Source: Camarhynchus parvulus (lineage: Eukaryota > Chordata > Aves > Passeriformes > Thraupidae). From it: 64,000 bases of DNA. Both the position numbers and the translations under genes were made by a program. The notes beneath the pieces were generated by a model, which worked only from the letters and a program-made list of their open reading frames with translations, did not search any database and was not told the origin of the DNA. The stretch lies in assembly GCF_901933205.1 (NCBI RefSeq), contig NC_044573.1, positions 27,339,493-27,403,492 of the forward strand. Reading direction: 5' to 3'. Below are positions 15,001-30,000 of the stretch, piece by piece (positions within the stretch are counted from its first letter, which is position 1; each line of letters opens with the position of its first letter).

Positions 15001-18000
15001 ATCAAAATGCTTCTATCTATTTCAGTAGCCTCCTGTGTGTAGGAGTTGTAGCACCATGTCTGCCAGAGAGTTGTAAAGGGCTCACGGTTTGTACACACAA
15101 TGTTTGTTGTTAAGGCTCAGATTCAGAGAAACCTATGTTCCCATTACATCTTTCTGTCCAGTGTTTCCTTTGACTGGCTGTAGAATTTCAGTCTTTGGCC
15201 AGTATGAAAACATAAGGCAGAAAGGCATAAGTGGAATATAGGATGTCTGGATTTTGAAACATATTCCTTTTTGACTACCAAAGATAATCAGCAGCAGCAA
15301 GAATTGTATCATGATCAAGAAACCAATTAGGAGTTAAAACAGACACAATAAAATGACTGAATGTCTTTTGAAGTGCATTGAGTCAGAGGGCTATGACCCC
15401 ATACTTCCTCAACTCATTAATGCTAAAATTATTAAAATGCTATTATCCATAACCACTTAGCTGCATTCTGTTCCTGAAAGAACTGAGGCTGAAAAACAGG
15501 CTCATCAGTCCATTCCTATGCAGAAAAAAACTTTGAAAAGTACAGTAACCTAAGCCTTGTGCTATGTCCCATTCATTTGAACAGCATCTGATCTCTTCTG
15601 CCTCCAATCCAGCAGAATACCTAGGCACCTCTTTAAAGGATTTGCCTGTGTTTTTGCCTGAGTTCAAAAGCATGTGAATACTGACACCATCCTTCTTAAT
15701 CTGGCTGCTAGATCTATTATAATCCATGAATGAACAGATCTTTGCTTCTGGGTACAGCAGCTATTTCCCCTCCACTGGAGCAGGCACATGTCTGTAGTTT
15801 TACCAGGAGAACAGTAAAAACCCCTTCTTACCGTCAAAGAATCCCCAAGGGCTGCTACAACTTTCACATCAGCTGGCTTTAGGGAATGCACTGCAAAGGA
15901 AAGAGGTACAGTTGAACCTAGTTAGGAAATAGCTATTTTTTCCTCTACTGTGTATGCGAAATATGCCATTGTCATTGTGATGCTATGTCACATTGTTTTT
16001 GCAATACCCAAGAAATAAATTAGAAGTTCTTTCCAGCTCATCTACTGTGATTGTAGCACCAACATATGCATGTTATTCAGCATTTCAATGGTTAACATTG
16101 CTACCGAAAAGACAGGAGAGCAAGGAGCAAATAACAATAAGTGGCAAACCATATCCAGCACCAAAGTGAAGGTAAAACAATGCAGAATTACACAAAGCAG
16201 GAGCAGCACATTAAAGACTTCAAAAGACTAAGGAAAAGACAATATGAAGTTATTTGAAAAACTAAATATGGCTAAATTCCAGACTAACATGAATGAAGCT
16301 GTATTTCCAGTTTCTTTCCATGACATTTAGGTGGAATAGCTTATAAGCTATGACAGCGCTCAAATCTGGATTTCATCACAAGTTATTTTGAAGTTCTCCA
16401 CTGGCAGTGAGTTCAGTGAAGCTACTTAGTCAGGATGCTACCTTGCATGACAGTGTGGCATTGTATCTGTTAAGCATCTGGTGAAAAACATGACATCCTT
16501 TCTAAGCAACATTTTTCACAGTTCAGCAACCATTTCAGCCAAAACTTAACATTCATCTTGAAGGACAGCTGAAGGTAATTCAACCTCCTAACATAAAACA
16601 AGCAAGACTACCTGAAGTTGCAGGAGGGAAGGATGGAGACCTGTCCTCACATGGCAGCTGGCTTCCATAATTCTAAAGAGAAAAAGAAAGCTGAAGAGCA
16701 TTTGGCTAGCAAATACAGTCAGCAGAAATGAGGACCTTCCCAGCAGAGGCCAGGTGGATAAACCGGAGCCTCTTCAGCCTGTAATTAATGAGACAGGTCT
16801 CAGTTGCTCAACTCAATAGTCATGTTCAGCATTCCTCAAGAGTGCAGCATCCTCTACTGATAGCAGTGCTGTTTGGGCACGTGCTTTACAGGTGTTTTCT
16901 GATGCATTTTGTCTAACTCAGGGAGTACCTCCCTGCTCTGTGCCATGCACTCAGCCTCCCAAGCCCCTCTGGCCAAAGACTGATTTCCCCTGTGCTGCAG
17001 AACACAACTCATTTGGTTACCATAGAGGAACAGATGCAGCAGAGTAACAGTGGGATGGTGATGTTGACACTTACAGCAGTTTGGTTAGGGTATGTGTAAT
17101 TACTGTTCTTGTATGTCCTCAGGAATGGCTCAGCCTACAAAACAAAGCAATCTGAATCAATGCAAAGCAACAGAGGAACACATGGAGATTTCCATTCCCC
17201 AAACATTGGCTCTCAGATGTCTGTAGATGATTAGCAGTTTGATACAAATAAAACAGAGGGATTAAAAATACATAAATAAGTAACTAAAAAGCCTTTTTAA
17301 AATCTGTGTGCCAACAGTGTAAATCTGGGCTATATTTTTAAAACAGAAGTTAGAGAATGCTCTCAGGACCCCACTGTGTGTGTCTCACAAGAAGCTTGTA
17401 GCCCCACTGCAAGGTATTCCAGTTAATCCTGCAGAGCTATCCTGACTGGTACCAACACTGCTCTGTTTCCCCCCCACTGAACCTCTGCCATTCAGTGTGG
17501 ATACTTGATGATCTTGGTTAGGTAGGCCAAACACCCTTCCCTTGTGTTCTGGCCAGCTGTGATGTGTGACTCTGAGGACATTGACTCCTGTTTGCCCTCC
17601 ATCCTCCCCTGGGTGTGCCCTCATGCTGCTCTTGGTGGCAGTGGCACAAACTGTGTGCGGAGGAGCAGATCACCAGAGCTCCAGGCACTGGGTAAAGGCT
17701 CCCACAGACCCCCAGCCACTCCCAGCACCTCCACATAAACACAGACAGCCTTGTAACTTACCTCAGATGGACATTTGAGGACAAGCTCATCCTCCATCTT
17801 CTGACTATCTGTCTTCTCCCCTACAGGCTCCAGCTGGGGGGAAAAGGGGATGCATAGAGGAAAAGCAGATGAGTACCAGAGAGCAATGGGTGATGCTGTG
17901 CAGTCATTGGAAACCACCTCTGCAGCACAGCAAGACAACTGCAGGGCAATGCTGGCAGCTGCTCCATGCACTGTTTCCTTGTGTGCTGAAGAGGCTAATT

Positions 18001-21000
18001 CCCACACACCTGGAATGTGGCCTACTGGTCAATGTGCCTGGCAGGCATCATCTTCCTGGGAGACACAGCCTGAACACACTCAGCTTTAACATACCCTGAG
18101 ATTTACTGGTTTGATATGACTGGGCTAACAATTCAGGTGACCTTTCTTCATATGATCACTCTTTCCCTTGGTAAACACAGATTCAGAAAATATATGGCTA
18201 CGTAGTAGATCTCTGGGCATTTTTGCTGCCAAGGGCAGGATGAAGTCCTGTTGTGTTGCTCTCCCCAACAAGGATAGAGCAACACAACCTTTAAAAATCT
18301 TACCATGTTGTTCCACAAAGCACGTGCAGCCTGGGAATGAGTCTTTTGGCTGAAGTGGAAACAATCTGGGGCAAAATACGATTCATCTGGCCACCCCTCC
18401 TAGAAAACAAGATAGGTGCTGTTACAGAGGCAGCAAATATGAAACAAGCTGTGTATTCTGTCTTCTCTCTTCCAGTGAGATAACTCAGCTGACTTCTAAA
18501 CAAAGTATCTGCAAAGGCCTCTGAGGCAAACAGAATTAAACCAGGCCAGGAAACATTAGTAACTCAGAACTAAGAAGCCTTTTAAAACTCTTTAATACAC
18601 TATTCCCAAAGTAATAAGGAATACATTGTGTCTCTGAGTACAGAATGCCTGGGCAGAGATATCAGTTTCTTGATTTCCCCTGAGATTTACACATTAGTCC
18701 TTTGAAACATATGGGTTTTCATGACAAAGGTAATTTACCAAAGTACTGTAAAGGACTTGATGTATGGGGAATGTAGAGCAAGTGCTCTCTGATGAAGATT
18801 TTGACCTAAAATATCTACTTAATGGCTGTCCAATTGCAGTGCCCCAAATCAAGGTCTGTATTCCTGTTGCCCAGTATCTCCTATTCCATAAACATTTCAT
18901 GCAATTTTAGATGGTAACTGAATATAATAATTAATTCTTATGTCAGGAAACTGCTAGCTACATTTACAGCTAAAACAATTTTGACAAGTCAGTGGCATTG
19001 CACCAGGTGTGGTTTTCTTGTTAGTTTTACCTGTGTTTTTGGCATTTCAATATTAGTCATAAATGGCTGCATAACCACTGTGAAATCATCCTTCGTGTCA
19101 TACCTTCCACTCTCCACTAACCGGCGGGTTCCCTCCTAAAGAGCAAAAGAAAAGTTGTCATTGTTCCTTCTTCTCTGTTCCGCCCATCAAGCTGAGCACC
19201 TCACCCAGGGGCTGCCTCTCCCTCCTTTCCAGCTTGTACCAGGCATCCAACGCAGACACCTTTTTGAGACACCTATCCCAGGCTTCTTTACAGAGAGGCA
19301 GCCTGGGGATGCCTGCCTGACTGACAAGGACTGGCAGCCTGCTCAGGGATTAGCTTTTCTGTCAAAAATATGTCCTTCCAGAACCACCAAAGTGTTTTTG
19401 GTTTGGCTGACACACTGTGCCTGAAAACTTGTTCCTGAGTTAACATGTTGTTTGACTTAATGTGATTTTCAATAACATAACTGATCAAAAAATTCCTGTC
19501 TCTCTGACATATTCTACTTTCTATGGCTCTGTAACAATTATTCTTCTCATCTGTTTTGTTGGTTAAGTGAAAAAGAATTTTAAATCCTGATTTAAAGTAG
19601 GATCCTGATCCTACTTTTTTTAATCACAACTACAAATACATCATTAAAATAAGTGGAAACTGTCCCCCACTTTCAAATTAGCCCACCTGTGGTCCCTTGA
19701 TCAACAGAAGGATGATATTAAACTTCTAACAAATGCAATGTGCCTTACCTGATACATTCTGTTAAAGTAGATCAACTTCTTTAACTCATTGGAATTGTTC
19801 TTAGGGTTTATGACACAAGGACACAGGATGCTGTGGGATAAGAGCATAGCACTGAGATTTGCTCTTCCTTTCCCCCCCTTGCTTCCAAGCTGATAAGCTG
19901 CAGGATTAAAAGCTCTGAGAGTGATTTCTTTGAAAGGCCATTGAATGAGAGCATTACCTCTCACCCCTGAGTTTCTTCATAACCTCAATTCGTGAACAAA
20001 ACCACAATTATTAGGGATAAATTAATGAACAGAAAGTGAGAAAAAGCTTCCATGCAAGCAAAAGCCACACTGTGTGCCCATGGCAAGGCTTCAGCAGCAG
20101 GAGTGATCTCTGTGAGGAGGGGCCAGGGCTGCCTGTTCTGGACACAGCTCCAGCAAACCAACCAAAGGGAATGGCTGAGCCCCTCAGCCAAGCTGGTGGT
20201 GTCTGTGAAAACCTATTTAAGAACAGGCAGAAAACACCAGAGAGAGAGAGAGGAGAGAACGACAGCAGGAACAAGGAAGAGGTGCTCCATGGCAGAACAG
20301 GCACTCCTGGAAGGGACAACAGCCAGTGGATGCACATGAGTGTAGGACTCATGTTGGAGCACAGGACAAGAGTGAGCAGGAAGGAGTGGCAGAGAGAGAC
20401 CAGATCCAGACCCCAAACCACACCTGACTGAAGGGGCTGAGGGTACCCTGCAGCAGTAACGAGGGTGGGGGAGAGATGCTTGGAGAAAGGTTGAGCCTGA
20501 GAAGGAGGGAGGACAGGCACTTTAACTGTTCAACTTTGTTAATTCATTTTCCAATACCAGAATCAGTAATTAAATGTTTATGCTCATAGACAACAAACAC
20601 AATTAAGTTCCCCAAATCAGGTCTGTTTTGCCTGCAATGATACTTGGTAGATGGCTTCCTGGTCTTTATTTTGATCCATGAATTTTCCTGCTCACAGTCC
20701 TTGTTTTCCCCCCATTGCTGGGGTGGGGTGAATGAGCAGCTGTGGGAGTGCTTGGCTGGCACCTGGGGCCAACCCACCCCAAAAAACTGTTCACAAGTAC
20801 ACTTGTGCAACATCCTTTGCTTCAGCAGAACTGTGCAAGCATCCTTCAAGATGGAGGATTTTTTTGCCACAAATTCATTCTAATCAGCTGAGAGAGTCAG
20901 AGGTTATAGTGTGTATCACAGCAAGGCTGGTAGAGCACCAAAACAACCACTAGGACTGATGCAGAATTCTCCATCCTTAGAGAGCCATTTTAACCTGAGA

Positions 21001-24000
21001 CATTTTAAGATTCTGTGAACTCATGTTGGCCACCTTTATCCCTCCCCTGAGGTTTTGATCTTTCTAGCACATGGATATTTTTGGGATGTTCCATCTTCCT
21101 GGGCATGCCCCATCACTACTTCAGAAATCCAAATTAGAAGAAGGACTCTTTTCAAATATCCTGACAGTGTGACCACAGTAAAACATCCCTGAGAGACCTC
21201 TTAGAGAAATACCTCCTATAGAGATGCAGTTGATATATGTAAAATATGCACAGATCCCTACTGTGTCCCAGCTTGTCTTAATGGAGACCAACTAACAAAA
21301 GTTTTTACCTCCACAGTACATCTATATGAGAACAATACAAATCTAAATTGTGTTTTCAGAAGTTTCATAAACACATGTTAGGCAACATTAGTAGACACAT
21401 ATTCTCTTTAGGTTGTTTGCTACTCTCAGAATAAAAAGAAAAGACTTTCAAGATCAAAATCCTCCTTAAGGTGGTTCTTCTACTCAGTAGAACAGCATTT
21501 GCTGTCCCACACTGGCTCTGCTTATCATCCTGTAAACTTGGCTTGCTGCCAGACAGGCAAATGTGAAATTCAGCATGGCATCTGAAATGATGTGGAAAGA
21601 TCACAGCTATTGTGAGACAATCTAATCTTAAAGGCTTTGCTAACTATCCTTGTCCAATGATTAGGGCTTTGAGATACCTGTGTACTCTAGCCAGTAACCT
21701 TTGTAAAAATAAATAAATACAATTTTTTTAAAGAACTACAACTGGCTATTGGGAGTACCAGCACCCCGAGTTTCAAACCCAATTTTCCACTGACAGCCAC
21801 AAGAAAGCCACAGCAAGAGGGTTGCATCTCTTCTCTCCTGCAAAACCTGTGGCTGCCTACATTCACAGGACAAAGATATTCTCCCCATCTGTCCAGAAAA
21901 GCAGAGACTTGCTTTTCTGAAAACAAGCAAGTCCTGCCAGAAGCAGCTCCAGGGGACAATGCAGGACCCTATCTGAGTCACCAAAACTCCACTTAGGGTG
22001 CAGGCCTGCCACCTCAGTAGTGGACTAACACTGATCCGGAAAGGATTGTTGAGCCACAAAGCAATAGGTGGCACAATGAAGCATCCAAAACATCTACTTA
22101 GGACACTAATTAGAGATAAAACTAATCATCAGCAATGAGATTACAGAGACTGAAAATTGCAGAAGGGAGAGGGAGAGTTTTAAGTGCAGGAAAGTAAACC
22201 TGTAACTACAAACAGAAAACCTTGTATCTTACTGTCTTCTCTATTTTCACCAAAGAGTGCCCAGCTGACCTTTCTCTGCTCTGGCTTGAGCTCACTTGCA
22301 GGGTAAGTGTGGAGCCAAAAGCGGCACCTTCATAAGAAACAATAACACCAGGGCTCAGATACAGAGACAGCTTCTTCTAAGTGCTGTGCTGAAACCAAAA
22401 TGTAGGGACAACCACAGAGAAAGATGTTTGGTGGTCTGAAATATTAGATCCTTTTCCCTTTAAGAAAATACTAGATCCTTTTCCCTTTAAGAAAAAACTG
22501 CAACAAAGATGTGTCAGCCCTCTGTGAACAAGAATGAAAGCTGTAACATGAATGATCTGCAGACCTCATGATCAGCTTTGGGCAGCTATTGTTCTTCGAT
22601 TGATGCAGCTCCCGGAGCCTTGGAATGTAAAGCATCGTCACCAGGTTCACATATGCCCGTGGAACCTGCCAAGAGGACAAACAAATCCTTAGCAAACTCC
22701 TGGAGCACAGCAGAGTGTTGGTTTTGTCCCTACACAGCCACAGCAGACCTTTGTAGCAGCCTGCTGATTCAAGCATTGTGTATTATTTATGACAGAGGTG
22801 TTCAAAGTACTTTCTCAATAATTAATTCCCCACACAAGCAATACTAAATTACAGCCCCTGCCTGCACTGCCTAGTTCTATTCTAAATGTTGAAAGCTGGT
22901 CACTTGAAAATGATGGCTTCAAAAAGGTCCAAACAAGTTGTTATAGGTCTCGGCAAGACCCAGACACTTGCTAACTCTTCAAGTATTCTCATCATTCTTC
23001 ATGTGGAATATCAGAATCTCTCTCTTAATGACCACAAAAATATACTTATTTGCAGTTTAAAGAACAATCAAAGCATTTTCCAGTCAGTTAATAATGCTTG
23101 TTCTACATTGTTATAACATTTTTTGATATTATTTGTCCACAGCACATCAGCTAAAACTAAGAACATCATTATTGCTTTGGTAAAAAGTTTCACCAGCTCT
23201 TTTTGCCTTTCACAAAGATTTTCCTGTAAGCAAACACCTCTGGATACAGTAGTACTCTGCAGATGAAAGCAAGGAAATAAATTCTTAATCAATTATTAGT
23301 GACTTCTTTACAAACAGAACAGAAAATCCCTGCTCCAACATACTAGAAAAGTTTGTTTTACCTCTTTGTGAAGTAAGTCCAAAGCTATTTGTATATTGTA
23401 GGTGTAATTTTCAGGAGAATAGTGTACCTGTTAAAGCAAGAGGGTTGAATTTTATTATTAGTTTACTCAGGCAGGGACAAGAATGACTAGCTTGAGTGTC
23501 TCGCAGTAGTGTTTATGTTTCTAACTTTTGGGTCAAAAGTAACAGAGTCATAGGCAAAACGGTCCTGTCTCTGCTTTTCTTCCTTCCCATCACAGCTATC
23601 TCACTGGTAAGGAAAGAACTAGTGGCTCCTGGATACCAGTGAGGATGAAAATTCACAGGGTATTATCAGACATCACAACATCCTCAATTCCTAGGCTTGC
23701 TTGCGCTGGTCTTAAAAGCTCAGCTAACAACTCATTAACAGGGGCCATATATGGGAGAGAATAATTTGTGTAAAAGTAAGCTAATTTCTGCTGTATGGAA
23801 TATTAGAACATGTCTCCTATATGCTCCTTGCCTGCCACAAATAATAACTGGCAAAACTTATGTGTTTAGCTGGGAATGAAATCACTTCATATGCTCGTCT
23901 TTCAGTGCTAAAATTTCCTTGGTCCATTTTAATGGTTTAAACACTCTAATTTCATTGTCTTAAGTAATCCAACACTTATTTTTTCACTTGTGGGACTACA

Positions 24001-27000
24001 ACAGTCACATAAACTTTCTTACGAGAAATGCCTGTCTTATTTTCAGCCTTTTTTCTCTGTCATTCAATTTCATGCAGAAGTTGATTGAGAGCCCCATTTG
24101 CCTACTCTATAGAAGCAGACAGCTCAGATCCCTTATTCATTTCCTAAGTCACAGCTCACCAAGAGTGCTGTGGTTGGTACTATTTGTACTTGTGCCACAC
24201 AAAGATTGCTGTGATCCTTGGATGCACACATGCTCTCTCCTTGCCACCCACCCCAGTCATGTGAACAGGCACTTCGTGTTTGGGTTGACAGCAGGAGGTA
24301 GGAATGCTTAATTTGCTCCTTCCTTGTTTTATAACCATCTTACTATGCTGCTTTGCTGTTCTTCCTCATCCAAAATTAATCATGAAGGATGACAAGCACA
24401 TGCTCAACTGCTGGTGAGTAGGTAACCCTCATCACTAAGTGAGAAGTCTGCCACAGCCTTTCACCTCCCCTGCAATCACACATACCAAAGGCTATATATA
24501 TGTATGGCTTTATATATATATATATATAGATATATATATATATACACACTACATTACATATAATTGAATTAGAATGAGCTGTGCTTAGAACTTTTCCCAT
24601 AGCACAGAAAAAAATATTGAGAGTACCAAGTAAGACTAAAGAGTGGGACAAAGCAAAGAGGAGTAAAAACACTTGGCATTTTATCTACAGGAGGTAAAGT
24701 CGCTATGCAACAAAAAGTTATCCTAGTTAGCAGCAAAAAAGTCTCAACAATTATGTAATTTACAGGTGTTCTAAAGGTATCTCTAACACTATGCACTATG
24801 CTGAGCCACCTGAAGGTCTCAGTACAGAGAGTAAGACCAATGCTACTTTGGTCCCACCCACCGAGTTCCTCCCTCTTACCCCCTGCAATGCATAAAGACC
24901 TCGTGGCTCGAGTGGCCCAGCTCCTGCTGCAGGGAACTTACTGGATTCTCGCAGACTTTGCAGAGGTCATTTCCTCCTATGAAAAGTGTTATGAGCTTCC
25001 AGTCATTCTGGAAATCTATTTTCTACACAGAGAAGGAGATGGAACAGAAGTTTTTAAGTAAAAAAAGAAAAGGAGGGAGATGCCAGCAACATACTAAACA
25101 CAAATTTCCCATTTCTCGGAGTGGCTGTCATTCCCTAGGCATCCACAACAAAAACAAGTTTGTAGTCATGACTGAAGATGTAGAAGCTGTTGTGATCTAA
25201 ATCAGAATTACAATATCAATGGCATCAAATTATTTGCTTCAGTAAACCGTTGCTCAAAATCTATCTGTATGCTTTTCTTAGTAATATCTTGTGCATACAG
25301 GGTGACTCTTCCTGCAGTCCTAGAAATATATCTTCATGCAAAAATTATGGTATGTGTTTTACTGTGTGATAAATAATGCAGCTATCCTGCTGGTAAACCC
25401 TGGGGGACAACACATTTCAGACTTGCTGACAGATAAACTGCAAAGAACAGTGGGGCAATATTAACTCTATCTAACAATAATGGCAAAATATTGCAGCACT
25501 TTTTGTTTCTGCAAGGATTTTGCAAAGGGATAGCCAGCTAAATCAAGGTAATTATGCTACAGTAAATAAACACCTTCTTAGCTTTGAGAAAGGTTCAAAC
25601 ATGCTTAGTAGCATGTCGTGGATGTTGTGCTCAATATTCTAATGCTTTAATTTCAGTGCAAAGCAACAGTAAGAAAAGCACCAATAGTGCATCAGCCTCC
25701 AGTGGTTTAAAAACATCTTTCTTCAGAGGCTGGAGGCAACATATCCGTGCTAGTAAACACACTGTTCAGTAGTTTGGTCTCAAAATGTAAAAAAAAAAAT
25801 CAAAAAGAGGGAGAAACTCCCTTCTGCACTCAACAAGTGTTTTAAAAAGTGGGAGTAAAAAAGATCTCTTAAAGATATATGATCTCCACCATGAGCAGGC
25901 TTTCTCATCCGAAGGAACTTCACTAGTTATATAAAAACAATTATTACCTAAATAAAAGATATTTCCATACATTTCTGTTAACATTCTCAGGGCAATAAAT
26001 TTGGCAGAGTAGCGCTTAGAAACTTTGAATGAAAACCATCCAACCGTTCATTGTTAGTTGCTGCTCCTTTTAATCTCATATCAGATGGAAATCTTGTTTA
26101 CAAGAAAGTGAACCAAGAAGGAAAGTACTGCAAATATTTTTGCCAATATGTACACACCAGAGTATTTACACTAAACATGCGCACAGATACCTTGAAGGCT
26201 TTTTGGCTGCTTTCCAGCTGCACCATTGGAAAGCCAAACTATTATAGTGTAACTTAGGTCACTAATTGCATAGCACATTTGTCAAATTACAAATAGCAAA
26301 CATTCAAAGCACGAGCTGAGGTGAGAAATATGCAAGCAATCCTCAACCTAATGTGTATTTTACAGACCATTAATCAAATAACTCATAACAATGAATGTGT
26401 ATCTCAAAAATCAGCTGCTGACTAGATGATAGAAGGGACTAATTTGTTTTTTTAGAAAACAAGTCCCTTCCTCACATCACATGCTCACTCCACACAATTT
26501 GCTACTTGAAAAGCTTGCCCTCAACATCCTAGCATGTACCATTTTTTCTGGAGAAACCACCCGCTTACAAGATAATTAATAGCACCACAGCAAAATCCTC
26601 ACAGAGAAAGGGTTCTGTTATCTTACAGGGTGACACGGGTTGGAAGCAGAAGCAACAGCACTGCATTTACAGCCACTTCCAGTAAAAATGATGAAAAGGT
26701 TACAATTATCTGGGTTTGATAGTAGCTATCATATACTGGCACAAATTCATTTAAGATTAAGCTATAGATTATTTTGTGCTGAACTCACACTCTGCACTGG
26801 GAAGTTTCATGCTGTAGAAACTAATGATGCTATATCACTTCATTCTAAAGATATTCATGACATTTTGAACTCACAGAATCATTCTTCATGCGGTCCACCA
26901 GTCTCCTAACCTGTTCAGGAACATCCCTAAAAATAAAAGAAAAATAAAATAATAAAATACATTAATAAAAATTTAAAGAAAGAATCCTGCATAGATAACA

Positions 27001-30000
27001 AGGCAAAGAGGAAAGCTGACTAATGGACATTAAAAACCAAAAAACTCCAAAGAAAGTCCAATTGTCATTGAATGGAATATATAATATAGCCAACAAAGGA
27101 TATGTTTTGAGACAGTGATGGAAAAAGAAAAAAGAGAAAATAATTAGCATCCAACAGGCATTGGGCTACTTTGCAAATGCTGCATAGTTACTCTTTTACC
27201 AACTATATAGAAAATGCACTTTTCCCACCATCAGACAGACGCTATCAATAGACATAGCTCAGAAGCGTCTGTGCTCATACCAGTGTTATTATACAGCCTC
27301 AAGGCACTGAAGTAGGTCTCACAACAACAGTTACCAGTGGAAAAAAATAGGATATGAAGTGCACTGAAGAGGGTGCATAGTGATCTCTAGTTAATTCCCA
27401 GCTATGGCAGACCAGGAATCAAACAATCCACAACTTTCTCAGTCTCTACACAAACTCTTTGTCCTGATGGCAAGAGGGTTTGAATATACCTCCTATAAAG
27501 TGGAGATATCTTTTGTCTGACTCACAACAGGACAGCTTTCTGAGCAGCGCCCGTAAAATGCTGTGGCTTTCTTGGCTGAAAATAACAGAGAAAGTATTGC
27601 TTTTGTTGCTAATTTATTTGCAGTGTTTCTAATCCTTGTCAAAGTCCTCATCACATTTCTTCGCCTTCATGCCAAAGTTAGGATTAAAAAATATTTGCCT
27701 ATTAGATTTACTGTGCTCCTGCCAAAGTCCAGAGTTTGGGTCTTTTTTAGTCACAAGGAATTTTACAGAAAAAAATCAAATTCCTGTTAAAATTAAAAGT
27801 TTTCTCTTACTCTGCACAAGCTCCGGCCACAGCTTGGTTTAATGAGGCATTTTTTGAATTCTGTGTTCCAGTGCCAATGGAATACCCTACCAAGGATGGG
27901 TTGAACTCACGAAGAATATCTGCAGAAAGAGACAGAACCCTGAAATATTGTTTCCTGCAGCAGGTAACAAATGAGACAATAAAGGTTAGATTTTAGTAAA
28001 AGACCATTAAAAAGCTTTAGGAGATAGCTATTAAAAAAAAATTCAACCTTTAAGTATAATAAACATGGAGATTCATCACCATACAACCATTTCCCTGTCT
28101 TCAAGATTTCTGAATTTCATGAATTCAGATATCTCATGACCTAACACAACCATCTTGGCTAGCAATGCCATTTTGCCTGGCAAGCAAGGCTGGGTAACCG
28201 TATACTCAGGCAGGAGAACCTCATGTCATCATGCTCTAACTGCAGACAGGTTGGAATCAAATCCTTTAGCCTGATGGCCCCAGATGTATTAACCCCAAAG
28301 ACCCCAGATTCCCTTCTAGATCTTAGGTTACAAACCAGCCTTACAAACACCTCAGATCTAAAATGTCCTGACCTTTAAAAAGCATGCAAAATCTGATCTT
28401 GTAATGTGATTCTGCCCCTGCCTAAAACAACTTTCCCATATAGTCAAAATAGTTTCTTTAGGCTATGAGCTAAGACCTTTGATTCATCTGTGACCAAACA
28501 CATTGTAGACAGAAGTAAAACCAACAGAAGAATACTGAAACAACAAAAAGCTAGGAATTACAAAACACATAGTTAAGTCATGCACAGCATATTACAGCCT
28601 GGCTGCTAAGCAACTTTTACTCAGCAGTGGACATTAAACCCAAAGGGATTGCTTGTGTCACACTACCAATTTTAACCCTTTTCTCCTGTCTCCTTTTAGG
28701 TATTTGAATAAAAAACAGCACCACATATTTATCAAATTTACAGAAAAAGCCACTTACTTGGTAGTGTCGTAACTGTGCTTATGTTTTCATTTCCTCCAAC
28801 ACTGTTAAGAAGAAAGAACAGAGAAAAAGGTTGGTAAGGTCCGATGGGCTCGGCAAGGCAATGGACAAGGTAGGAGAGTGCCCCCTTTTGGGGTTACTGC
28901 ACAGGTACAGAGCCTGCTGCTGGCTCTGCTGAGCCCACCGCGCCCTGGGTGCCCGTCCCCAAATCAGAGACACTCAGCTCCAGCAGTACAGTCATACTAG
29001 AAGCCCTGTACAGGCAGCTCTCCTTTCAACTCTTTCATGTGTTTTGGCATATTTTTTAACCCAGCTGAAAGAAATGTGATTTTTTCAAGGCTGCCACCTT
29101 TGCTACAGTTGCACACATTAAAATGTTTATAGCTTCCATTTTTAGTTCACATATCTAACCAAAATAGAAAGTTCTAAAAGCATATACTTCAGAGTGATAA
29201 GTAAAATCAATACCTTTGCCTTTCCCTATTGCCTTCCCCCCGCTCACATTTCACTCAACTGGAAGAATACTTCTAGACTGGTGAAATTCACCATTATGTC
29301 CGTGTGCTCTTTATTCTCCTTCATGCTGAAAAAAATTTCTGGCATACTTGTTGCAAAAAAAAAACCTCAATGGATTTCTGTTAAAGATCAAAATATAAAA
29401 TGTTTGACTTAGAACATCTCTATAGTGACCCTTTAATCTGGAACAGATTTGAAGTGCAAATGGAAGTGCTTGAGGCCAAGCTAGATGGTGGCACCCTGGT
29501 CTAGTGCAAAGTGGCACTGCCCATGGCATGGGGGTTGGAACCAGATGATCTTAAGGTACCTTCTAACCCAGACCATCCTATGATTCTGTGAATGTGTTTA
29601 AACTTCTTCTAAAGTTGCAGTGATTGGTAAAAAAAGATGAACAGAAGATCAGCCTGACAAGATTGGTATTAAATGATACAGTTGCAGATTCACAAGTGAG
29701 CATGACTGCCTTTCTCCAGAGTCTTTTGGTGTGTCTAACAACATGCATATGTAAAAGCTTGTATTGACTCATAATTGATAAACTGTGCTCCATGATGTAA
29801 GCAATACTGGGAAAGGATCAAGGAAAGAGATACTGCATATGAAACAACAGCAGAAAAGATTTTTTGTAGACCACCTCTTGGGTGGCTGGTTGATAATTGC
29901 TGCCCCGAGATGCGTAGGATGTCTCTGCTTCGATCCGTGCAACTGAAGAACAAGTCTGGACTGTTCACTTTTCGGTCTTGAGGTTGTTTATTCTTATCTA

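Larger units (their letters stand above)
11745..19030. other. PLB1 introns 27-34
   Basis: Introns of 0.5-1.8 kb separating exons 35 to 27. No transposon, second gene or RNA gene recognised between the exons. Confidence 0.7.
23428..28757. other. PLB1 introns 20-23
   Basis: Introns around exons 23, 22 and 21. They contain the TA microsatellite at 24493; the rest is AT-rich sequence with nothing recognised. Confidence 0.7.

Noticed and set aside
20011..20520. 169-codon minus-strand and 131-codon plus-strand frames
   Set aside because: Both fall in the decayed LTR-like block, whose GC-richer composition lowers stop-codon frequency. Neither resembles a known protein.
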